Notes: generated from the letters alone by a model not told the origin. 64,000 nt of DNA from Chryseobacterium indoltheticum (GCF_003815915.1 NZ_CP033929.1:310001-374000), one strand, 5' to 3'. Positions 8,792-17,645 are shown, counted from the first letter of the stretch. A program made the numbers and translations.

Positions 8792-9553
8792 ATGGATTTC
8801 CCGGTTACATTTCAATTATTTGGTAAAACGATTCTTGCACATCCTGTGTTTGAAACGGTTGGGATTTTCATTGGGATGCGGTTTTATTTTTACTTGAAGC
8901 GAAAATCACCCGAAAAGTTGCCTTTCAATACTTCGGCTGCAGTGCTTATCGGCGCAACAGCGGGAGCATTAATCGGCTCAAAACTCATTGGGAATCTGGA
9001 GAATCCGTATGTTTTTTTCGATGATTTTAATTTTAAACGATTCTGGACCAATAATACCATCGTTGGAGGACTGGCTTTTGGGCTCATCGGAGTAGAATTG
9101 GCAAAGAAAATAGTTGGTCATAAAGAAAGCACCGGAGATTTGATTGTTTATCCTTTAATATTAGCAATGATTATCGGGCGAATAGGCTGTTTTCTCACAG
9201 GAATTCATGAAGAAACATATGGCTTGCCGACGACTTCAATCTTCGGAATGCATCTCGGAGATGAATATCTCAGACATCCTGTCGCTCTTTACGAAATTGC
9301 ATTTTTGCTCTTCATGTGGTTCGAATTAAAAATGATTGGCCGGAAAAACAAATACGTTTCGGGATTTCTGTTTAAGCTTTTTATGCTGAGTTATTTTTCA
9401 TTCAGATTCTTCTTAGATTTTATTAAACCTAAAATTGAGATCGTCGGAAATTTGGGAACTATCCAACTCGTATGTCTTTCAATGATTATTTATTATATTT
9501 ATGTATTAAAAAACGGAAGAAATTTAATTCAACCTAAAATAATTAAATTATGA
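8792..9553 (+). CDS. Lgt-like (prolipoprotein diacylglyceryl transferase family) membrane protein
   Basis: The 253-residue polytopic membrane protein has the Lgt fold signatures: NNTIVGGLAFGLIGVE (about 87-102), IIGRIGCFLTGIHEETYG (about 127-144) and RHPVALYE (161-168). True Lgt moves diacylglycerol from phosphatidylglycerol to the lipobox Cys of prolipoproteins. Here the E. coli HGGL histidine appears to be Val, and GRIGNF reads GRIGCF, so two key residues are absent by my alignment by eye. This is probably a divergent Lgt-like protein rather than the housekeeping enzyme. I prefer the ATG at 8792; an in-frame TTG at 8768 would add eight residues. The next gene overlaps its end by 4 nt (ATGA). 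Confidence 0.85.
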   Translation: MDFPVTFQLFGKTILAHPVFETVGIFIGMRFYFYLKRKSPEKLPFNTSAAVLIGATAGALIGSKLIGNLENPYVFFDDFNFKRFWTNNTIVGGLAFGLIGVELAKKIVGHKESTGDLIVYPLILAMIIGRIGCFLTGIHEETYGLPTTSIFGMHLGDEYLRHPVALYEIAFLLFMWFELKMIGRKNKYVSGFLFKLFMLSYFSFRFFLDFIKPKIEIVGNLGTIQLVCLSMIIYYIYVLKNGRNLIQPKIIKL

Positions 9554-9783
9554 AAATGCTGACCCTCTTGGAAGTTGGTGGATTAGAAGGTTTGGTCGCC
9601 ATGATCATTCTGATGATTATTGCTGTCGCTTTCGTTGTATCATTAGTCGTTACTGTTTTTGTAAAACTTATTTACGAAAGTAAAGACGGAAGGAAATTTT
9701 CTAAAAGCCAGTTTTGGACAACAGTGCTTATTTCAATGTTGATTTGTGGATTGATCAGTGGTGTCGTTTGTGGAGGAATGTAA
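9550..9783 (+). CDS. Small membrane protein (77 aa) between Lgt-like and radical SAM genes
   Basis: The 77-residue product has two hydrophobic segments (about 15-41 and 57-75), separated by a polar loop with YESKDGRKFSKSQ. It ends in GLISGVVCGGM. The start ATG overlaps the stop of the Lgt-like gene (ATGA), and the radical SAM gene begins 12 nt after its stop, so the three are almost certainly one operon. I do not recognise a family. Its position suggests an accessory subunit or membrane anchor for one of its partners, which is inference only. Confidence 0.75.
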   Translation: MKMLTLLEVGGLEGLVAMIILMIIAVAFVVSLVVTVFVKLIYESKDGRKFSKSQFWTTVLISMLICGLISGVVCGGM

Positions 9784-9794
9784 AAATTGAAATT

Positions 9795-11198
9795 ATGCCG
9801 ATAAGAAATTATACGTATTACGATTATACAATCAGTCTTTGCCCGGAATGCCTGAAAAGGGTAGGCGCAAAAATCATCATTGAGGATGAATCTGTTTTTA
9901 TGACCAAAAGATGTCCGGATCATGGTTTTTTTAAAACGATGATTGCGTCGGATGTTCAGTATTATAAAAACATTAGAAATTATAATAAAGCTTCTGAAAT
10001 GCCCGTTCATTTCGGAACCGATGTTGAATATGGCTGTCCCTACGATTGTGGTTTATGTGTTGATCATGAGCAACATAGCTGTCTTTCGATTGTGGAAGTT
10101 ACCGATCGATGTAATCTGACATGCCCGACATGCTATGCGATGTCTTCGCCACATTACGGAAGTCACAGAAGCTTAGAAGAGATTGAGGCGATGTTTGATA
10201 TCATTGTTAAAAACGAGGGACAACCTGATGTTGTACAAATAAGCGGTGGCGAACCGACGATTCATCCTGAGTTTTTTAAAATTATGGATATTGCGAAGTC
10301 GAAACCGATTAAACATTTAATGCTTAATACCAACGGAATCAGAATTGCAAATGATCCTGGTTTTGCAGAAAAGCTCGCAACTTATGCTCCGGAATTTGAA
10401 ATTTATCTCCAGTTTGATTCTTTTAAAGCTGAAGTTTTACAGGATTTCAGAGGAAAAGATTTATCGGATGTACGAATGAAGGCTTTAGAAAAACTAAATG
10501 CGCTAAATCTTTCTACAACGCTCGTGATTGTTCTTCAAAAAGGAAAAAATATTGATGAGATCGGAAAATTAATTTACTTTGCTTTAAAACAAAAATGCGT
10601 TCGTGGAATTACTTTTCAGCCTGTAGAAGTTGCCGGAAGAAATAGAGAAGATTCTGCACACGAAAAAATTACGTTGACGGAAGTACGACAGGAAATTTTA
10701 AATCAGTTTCCTCTTTTGAATGGAGATGATATTATTCCTGTTCCGTGTAATCCGGATGCATTGGCAATGGGTTATATTTTAAAATTAGAGGGCGAAACGA
10801 TTCCCCTGACACGATACATTAATCCTGCTGATTTATTGAATAATGAAACTAAAAATACCATCGTTTACGAACAGGATGAAGGTTTGCAAATGCAGCTTTT
10901 AGATATTTTCAGTACAGGAATTTCTGTTGATAAAGTACAGCCTAAAGTAAACCAATTACTATGTTGTCTTCCAGAAGTTTCGGCTCCAAATTTAGATTAT
11001 GATAATCTGTTCAGAATTATTATCATGAATTTTATGGATGCCCATGATTTTGATGTCCGTGCCGTAAAGAAATCTTGTGTTCACATTGTCAATAAAGATT
11101 TAAAAATGATCCCTTTTGAGACGATGAACCTCTTTTACAGAGATGATAAAAGTAAATATTTGGAAGAGCTGAGAAAAGATGATAAGGTTTTGTTTTAA
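9795..11198 (+). CDS. Radical SAM protein of the Tes/MJ0619-like group
   Basis: The 467-residue protein carries the radical SAM CX3CX2C motif in EVTDRCNLTCPTCYA (Cys 106, 110, 113). Additional cysteines precede it: CPEC (16, 19), RCPDHG (40) and GCPYDCGLCVDHEQHSC (81, 85, 88, 96). This CPxDCGxCxDHxxHxC layout is the hallmark of archaeal MJ0619 and tetraether synthase Tes, which carry extra Fe-S clusters and a rubredoxin-like iron and join lipid alkyl chains. A GGEPTIHPEF motif for SAM binding follows. The ATG at 9795 is chosen because an in-frame ATG at 9714 would lie inside the previous gene. The bacterial substrate is unknown; the Lgt-like neighbour suggests a lipid. Confidence 0.88.
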   Translation: MPIRNYTYYDYTISLCPECLKRVGAKIIIEDESVFMTKRCPDHGFFKTMIASDVQYYKNIRNYNKASEMPVHFGTDVEYGCPYDCGLCVDHEQHSCLSIVEVTDRCNLTCPTCYAMSSPHYGSHRSLEEIEAMFDIIVKNEGQPDVVQISGGEPTIHPEFFKIMDIAKSKPIKHLMLNTNGIRIANDPGFAEKLATYAPEFEIYLQFDSFKAEVLQDFRGKDLSDVRMKALEKLNALNLSTTLVIVLQKGKNIDEIGKLIYFALKQKCVRGITFQPVEVAGRNREDSAHEKITLTEVRQEILNQFPLLNGDDIIPVPCNPDALAMGYILKLEGETIPLTRYINPADLLNNETKNTIVYEQDEGLQMQLLDIFSTGISVDKVQPKVNQLLCCLPEVSAPNLDYDNLFRIIIMNFMDAHDFDVRAVKKSCVHIVNKDLKMIPFETMNLFYRDDKSKYLEELRKDDKVLF

Positions 11199-11226
11199 AT
11201 GAATTTTTACACAGATTTTCGACTTT

Positions 11227-11326
11227 CCACAGATGATTGAGAATAAAATAGGTTATAAAGTAGATTGCCACGAATGCACGAATTCTATAACTAAATCTGT
11301 GTAATTAATTCGTGCATTCGTGGCAA
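11227..11326. repeat. Composite intergenic repeat: CACAGAT module plus 20-bp inverted repeat (copy 1)
   Basis: TTGCCACGAATGCACGAATT (11265-11284) is perfectly complementary to 11307-11326, with a 22-nt spacer. Two CACAGAT words (near 11210 and 11229) precede it. It lies between the convergent radical SAM and surE genes, and could form a strong hairpin. Related copies are at 45076-45121 and 55371-55490. Confidence 0.9.
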
Positions 11327-11347
11327 AATAATAAGTGAGAGAGATAT

Positions 11348-12118
11348 TTAATCAAAATCCATCACCTCACGAAGCGTATTCATATATTCATAAGCGGTCA
11401 TATCAAACTTCACGGGAACAATTGAGATATATCCGTTGGCCAAGGCTGTTTCGTCTGCATCTTCAGATTCATCCATATTGTTGAAATAACCAGTTAGCCA
11501 GTAATATTTTTTACCGTGCGGATTGATTCTTTCGTCAAAACTTTCTTCCCATTTTGCATGAGCCTGCTTGCAGATTTTCACACCTTTTATTTCTTCTTTT
11601 AAAAGCTTAGGAATATTAACGTTAAGTACAACACCTTTAGGCATTGGGTTTTCTAAAGTTTTCTTTACAATATTCTGAATATATTCTTTAGCCTGTGTAA
11701 AATCTGCTTCCCAACTAAAATCTAAAAGTGAAAAACCTATCGAAGGAAGACCTTCTACACCGCCTTCTACAGCTGCTGACATCGTCCCCGAATAAATTAC
11801 GTTGATCGAAGAATTGGCGCCGTGGTTGATGCCTGAAACGACAAGATCTGGTCTCCTAGGAAGTATTTTATCTAAAGCCATCTTTACACAATCCACAGGA
11901 GTTCCGCTGCACGAAAAATCGGTTTGTGGACCTTCAAGCTGTACTTCTTCATAGCTCAGTGTAGAGTTTATCGTGATTGCATGGCCTTTTCCGCTTTGTG
12001 GGGAGTTGGGAGCAACCACCACTACATCGCCGATTTCATTCATAAATTCTACAAGATTTCTGATACCCGGAGCTGTAATACCATCGTCATTAGTTACCAG
12101 AATAAGTGGTTTTTCCAT
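11348..12118 (-). CDS. surE: 5'/3'-nucleotidase SurE
   Basis: SurE is a metal-dependent phosphatase that removes phosphate from nucleoside monophosphates and is linked to stationary-phase survival. The 256-residue protein shows the acidic metal-binding motif ILVTNDDGITAPGI at the N-terminus (Asp 11 and 12). It also has APNSPQSGKGHAIT, SGTPVDCVKMALD and VSGINHGANSSINVIYSGTM, with the Ser/Asn metal ligands. Length matches the family. A TAnnTTTG box (TAATTTTG on the minus strand, 12135-12142) lies just upstream of its start. Confidence 0.95.
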   Translation of the reverse strand: MEKPLILVTNDDGITAPGIRNLVEFMNEIGDVVVVAPNSPQSGKGHAITINSTLSYEEVQLEGPQTDFSCSGTPVDCVKMALDKILPRRPDLVVSGINHGANSSINVIYSGTMSAAVEGGVEGLPSIGFSLLDFSWEADFTQAKEYIQNIVKKTLENPMPKGVVLNVNIPKLLKEEIKGVKICKQAHAKWEESFDERINPHGKKYYWLTGYFNNMDESEDADETALANGYISIVPVKFDMTAYEYMNTLREVMDFD

Positions 12119-12260
12119 AAAAATTTAATTTTAACAAAATTACTTAAAACTAATTGATAATTGTAAATAAGGTATTAAATTTGATAGTTTGTAACAGTCA
12201 TTTAATAAATGCTACTTATTACATGATTTCATAGAATTAATAAAAATATATTACAGATTT

Positions 12261-14390
12261 ATGTGGAAAAATTTTAAACTAAATAAATTTCTACTCTTTA
12301 TTCCATTAACAAGTCTTATGTTTTGTTTCAACTCGCCAAAAGATGACGATGAGAAGATGCAGACGATAATGGTGAGTGTTAAAAATACACTTTCTTACTT
12401 ACACTACAGCCCAAAACCTATTAATGATGCTTACTCAAAAGATGTTTACAAACATTATTTTGAAATGATTGATCCGGGTAAAAGATATTTCCTGCAGTCT
12501 GATATGAACGAATTTGCCAAGCACGAAACAAAGCTTGACGATTATATCAACCAGGGAGATCTGCAGTTTTACAAACTTACCATTGACAGATTATATCAAA
12601 GAGTAGATGAAATAGATAAGCTTACCCAGGAAATTTTCAGCAAGCCGATCAATCTGGAAGAAGATGAGACGCTGACGCTGGAAGCAAAACTTAAAAACGT
12701 TCCTGCCGATAAGAATGAGCAGTATAATGAGTGGAAAAAATTCATCAAATACAATATCCTTCAGGAAATTGAATCGATGAACAGCAAAGAAGAAGCTCAG
12801 AAAGAAAAGAAAGATTCTGTACAGAAATTTAAGCTGAAAGATACCATCAAGCTTGAGATTCTTAGTCCTCAACAAAAGCTTACAAAAGCAACAGATGAGG
12901 TGAAAGATCTTGTGAAAGAAACATTTACAAGATTTAAAAAGAGAAAAAAAATGGATTGGTTTTCTGTTTATATGAATGCGTATACAGAAGTTTTTGATCC
13001 ACACACCAATTATTATTCTCCAAAAGATAAAGAAGATTTTGATACCCAGTTTAAAGGGAAAGTTATCGGAATTGGTGCTATTATTCAGGAGAAAAAAGGA
13101 AATCTTTATTTAGGTGCTTTAACGATCGGTGCGCCGGCCTGGAAATCCAAAAAATTGTCTGATGGCGATAAAATCTTAAAAGTAAAATCTAATCCTAAAG
13201 AAGACCACGTAAATGTCGTAGGAATGCTTTCTGATGAGGCGGTAAGATTGATAAGAGGTGAAAAAGGAACTCCGGTTACATTGACGGTTCAGAAAAAAGA
13301 TAAAACCATTGTAGAAGTGACGATGATTCGTGAAGAAGTGGCTATTGAAGACACTTTTGCGAAAAGTATTATTGTAAACTCTCCAAACGGGAAAAAATAC
13401 GGATTTATCAATCTTCCAAGTTTTAATGCAGATTTTGAGGATGAAAAAGGAAGAAACGCTTCTGATGACATCAAAAACGAGATTATCAAGCTGAAAGCTC
13501 AGAATATTGAAGGAATTGTTTTAGACCTTAGAAATAACGGTGGTGGTTCTTTAACGGAAGTTGGTGATATCATGGGATTATTTATGAATGCAGGTCCTTA
13601 TGTTCAGGTAAAAGACGGAAACGGAAAAATTCAGACGTTAAAAAACAAGCAGGAATCACCTGTGTGGACTGGTCCTTTAGTGATTATGCAAAACGAAATT
13701 TCGGCTTCTGCTTCAGAGATTCTGGCAGGTGTAATGCAGGATTACGGAAGAGCGGTTATCGTTGGTTCGCCTCAATCTTATGGTAAAGGAACGGTGCAAA
13801 CTTTCGTAGATCTAAACAGATTTTTAAACACTGAAGATGATTTTGGATCTTTAAAACTGACGATTCAGAAATTCTACAGAATTACCGGAGAATCAAACCA
13901 GAGAAAAGGGATTGTTTCTGATATTCAGATGAAAGACTTCTTCACGTACGCAGAAATTGGGGAAAGATATGATGATTTTGCTTTGGCTTGGGACAAGATT
14001 CCTAGTGCAAATTTCCAGAAGCTGAGTTATTTTGATGTGAAAGCTTTAGAAAAAGCGAGCAACGACAGAATGGCAAAAAATGCAAACTATCAATTGTTGC
14101 TTGAATCTGCGCAATGGAGAGAGCAATTAGATAAAGAAGAAACCATTACATTGAATATTAACAAGTTTAATGACTTAATGAAGCACAGAAAATCTCAAAT
14201 TGAAAAGTTTAAGAAACTGACAAAATTTGATAACGGATTAAAATTTGAAATGTATCCTGCAGAAATCGAAAGAGAAAAGAAGGATGAGGTTTTCAAAAAG
14301 AAATCTGAAATGTGGATCAAAAATCTCAGAAAAGACTCTTATCTTGAGGAAGCAATGAATATCGTTGCAGACATGAAAGCTAAAGTGTAA
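12261..14390 (+). CDS. prc: Carboxy-terminal processing protease (Prc-type, S41)
   Basis: The 709-residue protein is a tail-specific serine protease of the periplasm. Its N-terminus is hydrophobic with a Cys (LTSLMFCFNS), so it may be a lipoprotein. A long helical N-terminal domain is followed by a PDZ domain (about 265-365, VIGIGAIIQEKKGNLYLGAL and KKLSDGDKILKVKS). The S41 core shows LDLRNNGGGSLTEV, the catalytic Ser in ISASASEILAG, and Lys in SPQSYGKGTVQTF. The C-terminal helical extension of about 120 residues is typical of Prc rather than shorter CtpA. It ends at a perfect terminator, 12 nt after the stop. Confidence 0.93.
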   Translation: MWKNFKLNKFLLFIPLTSLMFCFNSPKDDDEKMQTIMVSVKNTLSYLHYSPKPINDAYSKDVYKHYFEMIDPGKRYFLQSDMNEFAKHETKLDDYINQGDLQFYKLTIDRLYQRVDEIDKLTQEIFSKPINLEEDETLTLEAKLKNVPADKNEQYNEWKKFIKYNILQEIESMNSKEEAQKEKKDSVQKFKLKDTIKLEILSPQQKLTKATDEVKDLVKETFTRFKKRKKMDWFSVYMNAYTEVFDPHTNYYSPKDKEDFDTQFKGKVIGIGAIIQEKKGNLYLGALTIGAPAWKSKKLSDGDKILKVKSNPKEDHVNVVGMLSDEAVRLIRGEKGTPVTLTVQKKDKTIVEVTMIREEVAIEDTFAKSIIVNSPNGKKYGFINLPSFNADFEDEKGRNASDDIKNEIIKLKAQNIEGIVLDLRNNGGGSLTEVGDIMGLFMNAGPYVQVKDGNGKIQTLKNKQESPVWTGPLVIMQNEISASASEILAGVMQDYGRAVIVGSPQSYGKGTVQTFVDLNRFLNTEDDFGSLKLTIQKFYRITGESNQRKGIVSDIQMKDFFTYAEIGERYDDFALAWDKIPSANFQKLSYFDVKALEKASNDRMAKNANYQLLLESAQWREQLDKEETITLNINKFNDLMKHRKSQIEKFKKLTKFDNGLKFEMYPAEIEREKKDEVFKKKSEMWIKNLRKDSYLEEAMNIVADMKAKV

Positions 14391-14402
14391 GATAAATACT
14401 AT

Positions 14403-14442
14403 AAAAAAGCGGCGCTAATCGAAGATTAGCGCCGCTTTTTTT
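14403..14442. terminator. Strong intrinsic terminator after prc
   Basis: An 18-bp perfect stem with core GCGGCGCTAATC is followed by a GAA loop, the complementary arm and a T-run. The A-run on the other side makes it usable by the convergent sodC on the minus strand. Confidence 0.93.
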
Positions 14443-14460
14443 GGTTAAGAATGGAAGAGA

Positions 14461-14964
14461 TTATTTAATTTCTATACATCCCACTCTTCCGCCCGCATTG
14501 CCGGTTGGCTGCGTCATAAAGTCGTCTTTATCAGCATGAATGATGATTCCTTTTCCAATGATATTTTTAGATTCGTCTACACAATCAAGACACCATTTAT
14601 CGGTTTTAAAAGTCAGTTTTGCTTTTCCGTCTGCACCGGCTTCCAGATTTCCGATATCTCCCATATGGAAATGATCAGATCCCCATTTTCCGTGGTCATT
14701 TTTCCCCGGATTCCAATGTCCGCCTGCAGAAGTTGCATCCGGAGCAGAGCAATCACCTTTTTCATGAATATGCACTGCATGAATTCCCGGTGTAAGATTC
14801 GTTACTTCCAAATCCATAACCACTTCATTTCCGTTTTGAGTAAATTTTGCCGTTCCTCCGGTTTCAGTTCCGCTTTTTGCCATAACGTTGTACGTTTTGC
14901 TAGAACTGCATGATGCTGCAAATAAAGCGCAACTTGCTAATAATGTTAAAGTTTGTAGTTTCAT
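14461..14964 (-). CDS. sodC: Copper/zinc superoxide dismutase, lipoprotein
   Basis: SodC dismutates superoxide in the periplasm or at the outer membrane. The 167-residue product has a lipoprotein signal (LLASCALFAASCSSSK with a lipobox Cys). The metal-site signatures are HAVHIHEKGDCSAPD (Cu ligands), GGHWNPGKNDHGKWGSDHFHMGD (bridging and Zn ligands) and IIIHADKDDF. The C-terminal GNAGGRVGCIEIK carries the conserved Arg and the second disulfide Cys. It is convergent with prc and shares its terminator. Confidence 0.95.
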   Translation of the reverse strand: MKLQTLTLLASCALFAASCSSSKTYNVMAKSGTETGGTAKFTQNGNEVVMDLEVTNLTPGIHAVHIHEKGDCSAPDATSAGGHWNPGKNDHGKWGSDHFHMGDIGNLEAGADGKAKLTFKTDKWCLDCVDESKNIIGKGIIIHADKDDFMTQPTGNAGGRVGCIEIK

Positions 14965-15070
14965 AAATTAATATTTAAATGTTATGATCATAAAGATAAA
15001 TAAAGAATTTCAGAACAGAATATAATTTGGAAATTATAAAATACATATACGATTGATCTTGAAGTCAGTT

Positions 15071-15199
15071 ATGAAGAACCTTACTCGAATTTTTTACATT
15101 TTATCACTTCATTTTCGCAATCGTTTGAGAATAAAAGTCAGAAAAAACGATTCAGTTTCAAAATTCTACAGCTCAGCAACAAAAAGTTTAAAGGCATAA
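15071..15199 (+). CDS. Possible small basic protein, 42 codons
   Basis: An ATG-started ORF (MKNLTRIFYILSL...) of 42 codons ends 37 nt before the TonB-receptor ATG. It is rich in Arg, Lys and Ser. There is no family signature, and an ORF of this size can occur by chance in AT-rich DNA. Listed because the 271-bp gap is otherwise empty. Confidence 0.15.
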   Translation: MKNLTRIFYILSLHFRNRLRIKVRKNDSVSKFYSSATKSLKA

Positions 15200-15235
15200 A
15201 AATTCAGCCTATTTTTGATTCGAATTAAAACAGCT

Positions 15236-17458
15236 ATGAAAACAAAACTATTATTTCTCATCTCTTTTTTCTCTTTTGCTCTGAGTTTTTCTCAGACAAA
15301 AATCACCGGAAAGGTGACTTTTAAAAATAAGGGAATAGGCGAGATTAATGTTACTTTAAAAGATACTTACGACGGTGCAACCACAGATTCCGACGGGAAT
15401 TTTTCTTTCGAAACTTCCGAAAAAGGAAACCAAATATTAACCTTCACGCATCCAAAATATAATGAAGTTCAAAAACCTATTGTAATTGAGGATAAAGACG
15501 TTTCCGTAAACACTGAATTAAAGGAACAAATCAATGAAATAGATGCAGTCGTGATTTCTGCAGGTTCTATCGAGGCAAGCGACAGAAAAAGAGCAACCGC
15601 TTTACTGACACCGATTGATATTTACACAACGGCCGGAGCCGACGGACAAATTTCTTCTGCTCTGACTTATCTTCCCGGAGTACAGAAAGTGGGCGAAACC
15701 GAAGGATTATTCGTTCGTGGAGGAACAGGAACAGAAACCAAAATTTTTATGGATGGAAGCTTAATCAATAATTATTTTTCAAGCTCTGTTCCCGGAATTG
15801 CAGGAAGAGACCGTTTCAATACGTCTCTTTTTAAAGGAAATATATTTTCCAGCGGTGGATATTCTGCGTTGTACGGCCAGGCTCTTTCCGGAGCATTGAT
15901 GTTGGAAAGTGTAGATCTTCCCGACCAAAGTTCTTATGATTTCGGGGTTTCACCGATATTTTTAAATGGAGGTTTCCAGAAATTAGGTGACAATAAAAAC
16001 TATTCTTACGGCGCAACTTTGGGATATTCAAATTTAAATTTAATGCAGAAAATTTTCAATTTTAATACAAATTTTATTGATGCACCTCAAGGTTTAAACG
16101 GTGATGCGAATTTTAGAATCAAAACAAAATCAGGAGGATTTTTAAAATACTACGGAATGTTTGACACGAATAGAATGGGCGTAAAAACCGAAAGTTTAGA
16201 ACCGGGATATGATTTTGCATTAGTAAGATTAAAAGGTGAAAATACCTACCATAATTTGTCTTTCAAGCAAAAATTCGGGAAGTATCTTTTCAATACAAGT
16301 GCTTCGTATTCTTACAATCAGTCAGATTTAAATTTTTCGACAGAAACCAATCAAATTGAATCGGAAAAAACAGAATTATTAAATGACGGAAATTATATCA
16401 ATTTTAAAGCAGTTATCGACAGGAAAATTAATAAAATAAGCGCTTTGCGAGGCGGATTTGAATTGAATTATGCCAATGAAAAACTGAATTTCGGCGAAGT
16501 CAATAAAAACTATCGTGATTTGATTTCTTCCGGTTTTTTGGAAACAGATTTGGGTTTCAGCAACAATTTATCTGCGAAAATTGGAGTCAGAGCCGAAAAT
16601 TCTTCTTATCTGAATAAAAATAATTTGGCACCACGTTTTGCTTTGGCTTATCGTTTGGCAAAAGACTGGACAACCTCTTTCGCTTACGGATTGTTCTTCC
16701 AAAATCCTGAAAGTAAATACATTAACTCTTCTGCAGATTTAGATTTTCAAAAATCACAACATTATATTTTTCAGGTTCAGAGGTCGACAGAAGGACGAAG
16801 CTTGAGATTTGAAGCTTTTTATAAAAAATATGATGAATTGATTAAAACTCAGAATATTGTCCCGAACAGCAACCAGAATCAGCAAGTACAAACAGCTTTT
16901 AATAATAACGGAAACGGTTTTGCAAAAGGGCTTGAAGTGTTTTGGAGAGACAAAAAAACATTTGAAAATATCGATTACTGGATCAGTTATTCGTTCCTGA
17001 ATTCTAAAAGAGATTTCCTGAATTATCCTGTAAGTTTAAAACCCAGTTTTGCGGCTGAACATACCATTTCCGTAGTTGCCAAAAGATTTATCCCGGAATG
17101 GAAAACCGGAGTGAATCTTTCTTATACATACGCAAAAGGGCGACCTTATTACGACATCGTGACACAAAATGATAAAAACATTATCCGAAACGAAGGAAGG
17201 CTGAAAGATTACAACGCTTTGAATTTAAGCTTTAATTATCTTCCGAATATTGGTAAAAAAGACTCAAAAGCATTTACTATTTTCGTTTTAAGCATCTCAA
17301 ATATTTTAGGAAATAAAAACGTTTACGGATACAATTTTTCACAAAACGGAAGCCGAAGCTCTGCAGTTGTTCCACCAGTCAATACGTTTGTTTTTGTGGG
17401 GATGTTTATCAGTTTTGGAGTCGATAAAACTCAGGATGCAATTAATAATAACCTTTAA
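15236..17458 (+). CDS. TonB-dependent outer-membrane receptor with N-terminal carboxypeptidase-like domain
   Basis: The 740-residue protein has a signal peptide (LLFLISFFSFALSFSQ), then a carboxypeptidase D regulatory-like domain (about 18-95, KITGKVTFKNKGIGEINVTL). A plug domain follows (about 105-220, LPGVQKVGETEGLFVRGGTGTE), then a 22-strand-type barrel with an aromatic C-terminal end. Such receptors import siderophores, metal complexes or glycans using energy from ExbB-ExbD-TonB. The substrate cannot be read from sequence, and there is no SusD partner, which argues against a polysaccharide system. The ATG at 15236 is preferred over a TTG at 15215, which lies inside a TAnnTTTG promoter-like box. 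Confidence 0.9.
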   Translation: MKTKLLFLISFFSFALSFSQTKITGKVTFKNKGIGEINVTLKDTYDGATTDSDGNFSFETSEKGNQILTFTHPKYNEVQKPIVIEDKDVSVNTELKEQINEIDAVVISAGSIEASDRKRATALLTPIDIYTTAGADGQISSALTYLPGVQKVGETEGLFVRGGTGTETKIFMDGSLINNYFSSSVPGIAGRDRFNTSLFKGNIFSSGGYSALYGQALSGALMLESVDLPDQSSYDFGVSPIFLNGGFQKLGDNKNYSYGATLGYSNLNLMQKIFNFNTNFIDAPQGLNGDANFRIKTKSGGFLKYYGMFDTNRMGVKTESLEPGYDFALVRLKGENTYHNLSFKQKFGKYLFNTSASYSYNQSDLNFSTETNQIESEKTELLNDGNYINFKAVIDRKINKISALRGGFELNYANEKLNFGEVNKNYRDLISSGFLETDLGFSNNLSAKIGVRAENSSYLNKNNLAPRFALAYRLAKDWTTSFAYGLFFQNPESKYINSSADLDFQKSQHYIFQVQRSTEGRSLRFEAFYKKYDELIKTQNIVPNSNQNQQVQTAFNNNGNGFAKGLEVFWRDKKTFENIDYWISYSFLNSKRDFLNYPVSLKPSFAAEHTISVVAKRFIPEWKTGVNLSYTYAKGRPYYDIVTQNDKNIIRNEGRLKDYNALNLSFNYLPNIGKKDSKAFTIFVLSISNILGNKNVYGYNFSQNGSRSSAVVPPVNTFVFVGMFISFGVDKTQDAINNNL

Positions 17459-17467
17459 TTCTTTTAA

Positions 17468-17597
17468 ACCGCAAAAGATACAAAAGAAGTGATTGAAAAA
17501 AGGATTATAAAAGGTTACAAAAAGTAAACCTTTAATGTTGTTTTGTTAGCTTTTAAAAAACTAAAACAATAATAAAATCTTTTGTCTCTTTTGCGGT
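17468..17597. repeat. Long inverted repeat with 20-bp arms (ACCGCAAAAGA type)
   Basis: ACCGCAAAAGATACAAAAGA (17468-17487) is complementary to 17578-17597 with one mismatch. The 90-nt spacer contains a further hairpin (AAAGGTTAC / GTAAACCTTT). It lies between the TonB receptor and the next gene. Phrases of this ACCGCAAAAGA kind are familiar from intergenic repeats in Flavobacteriia. Confidence 0.8.
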
Positions 17598-17645
17598 AAA
17601 AAAAATATCTTTAAATAAAAAATAACATTAAACAATTTAGAAATT

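Noticed and set aside
12591..13004. 137-codon minus-strand ORF opposite the processing protease
   Set aside because: Lies wholly within a well-supported conserved gene, with Phe/Leu-rich shadow composition.
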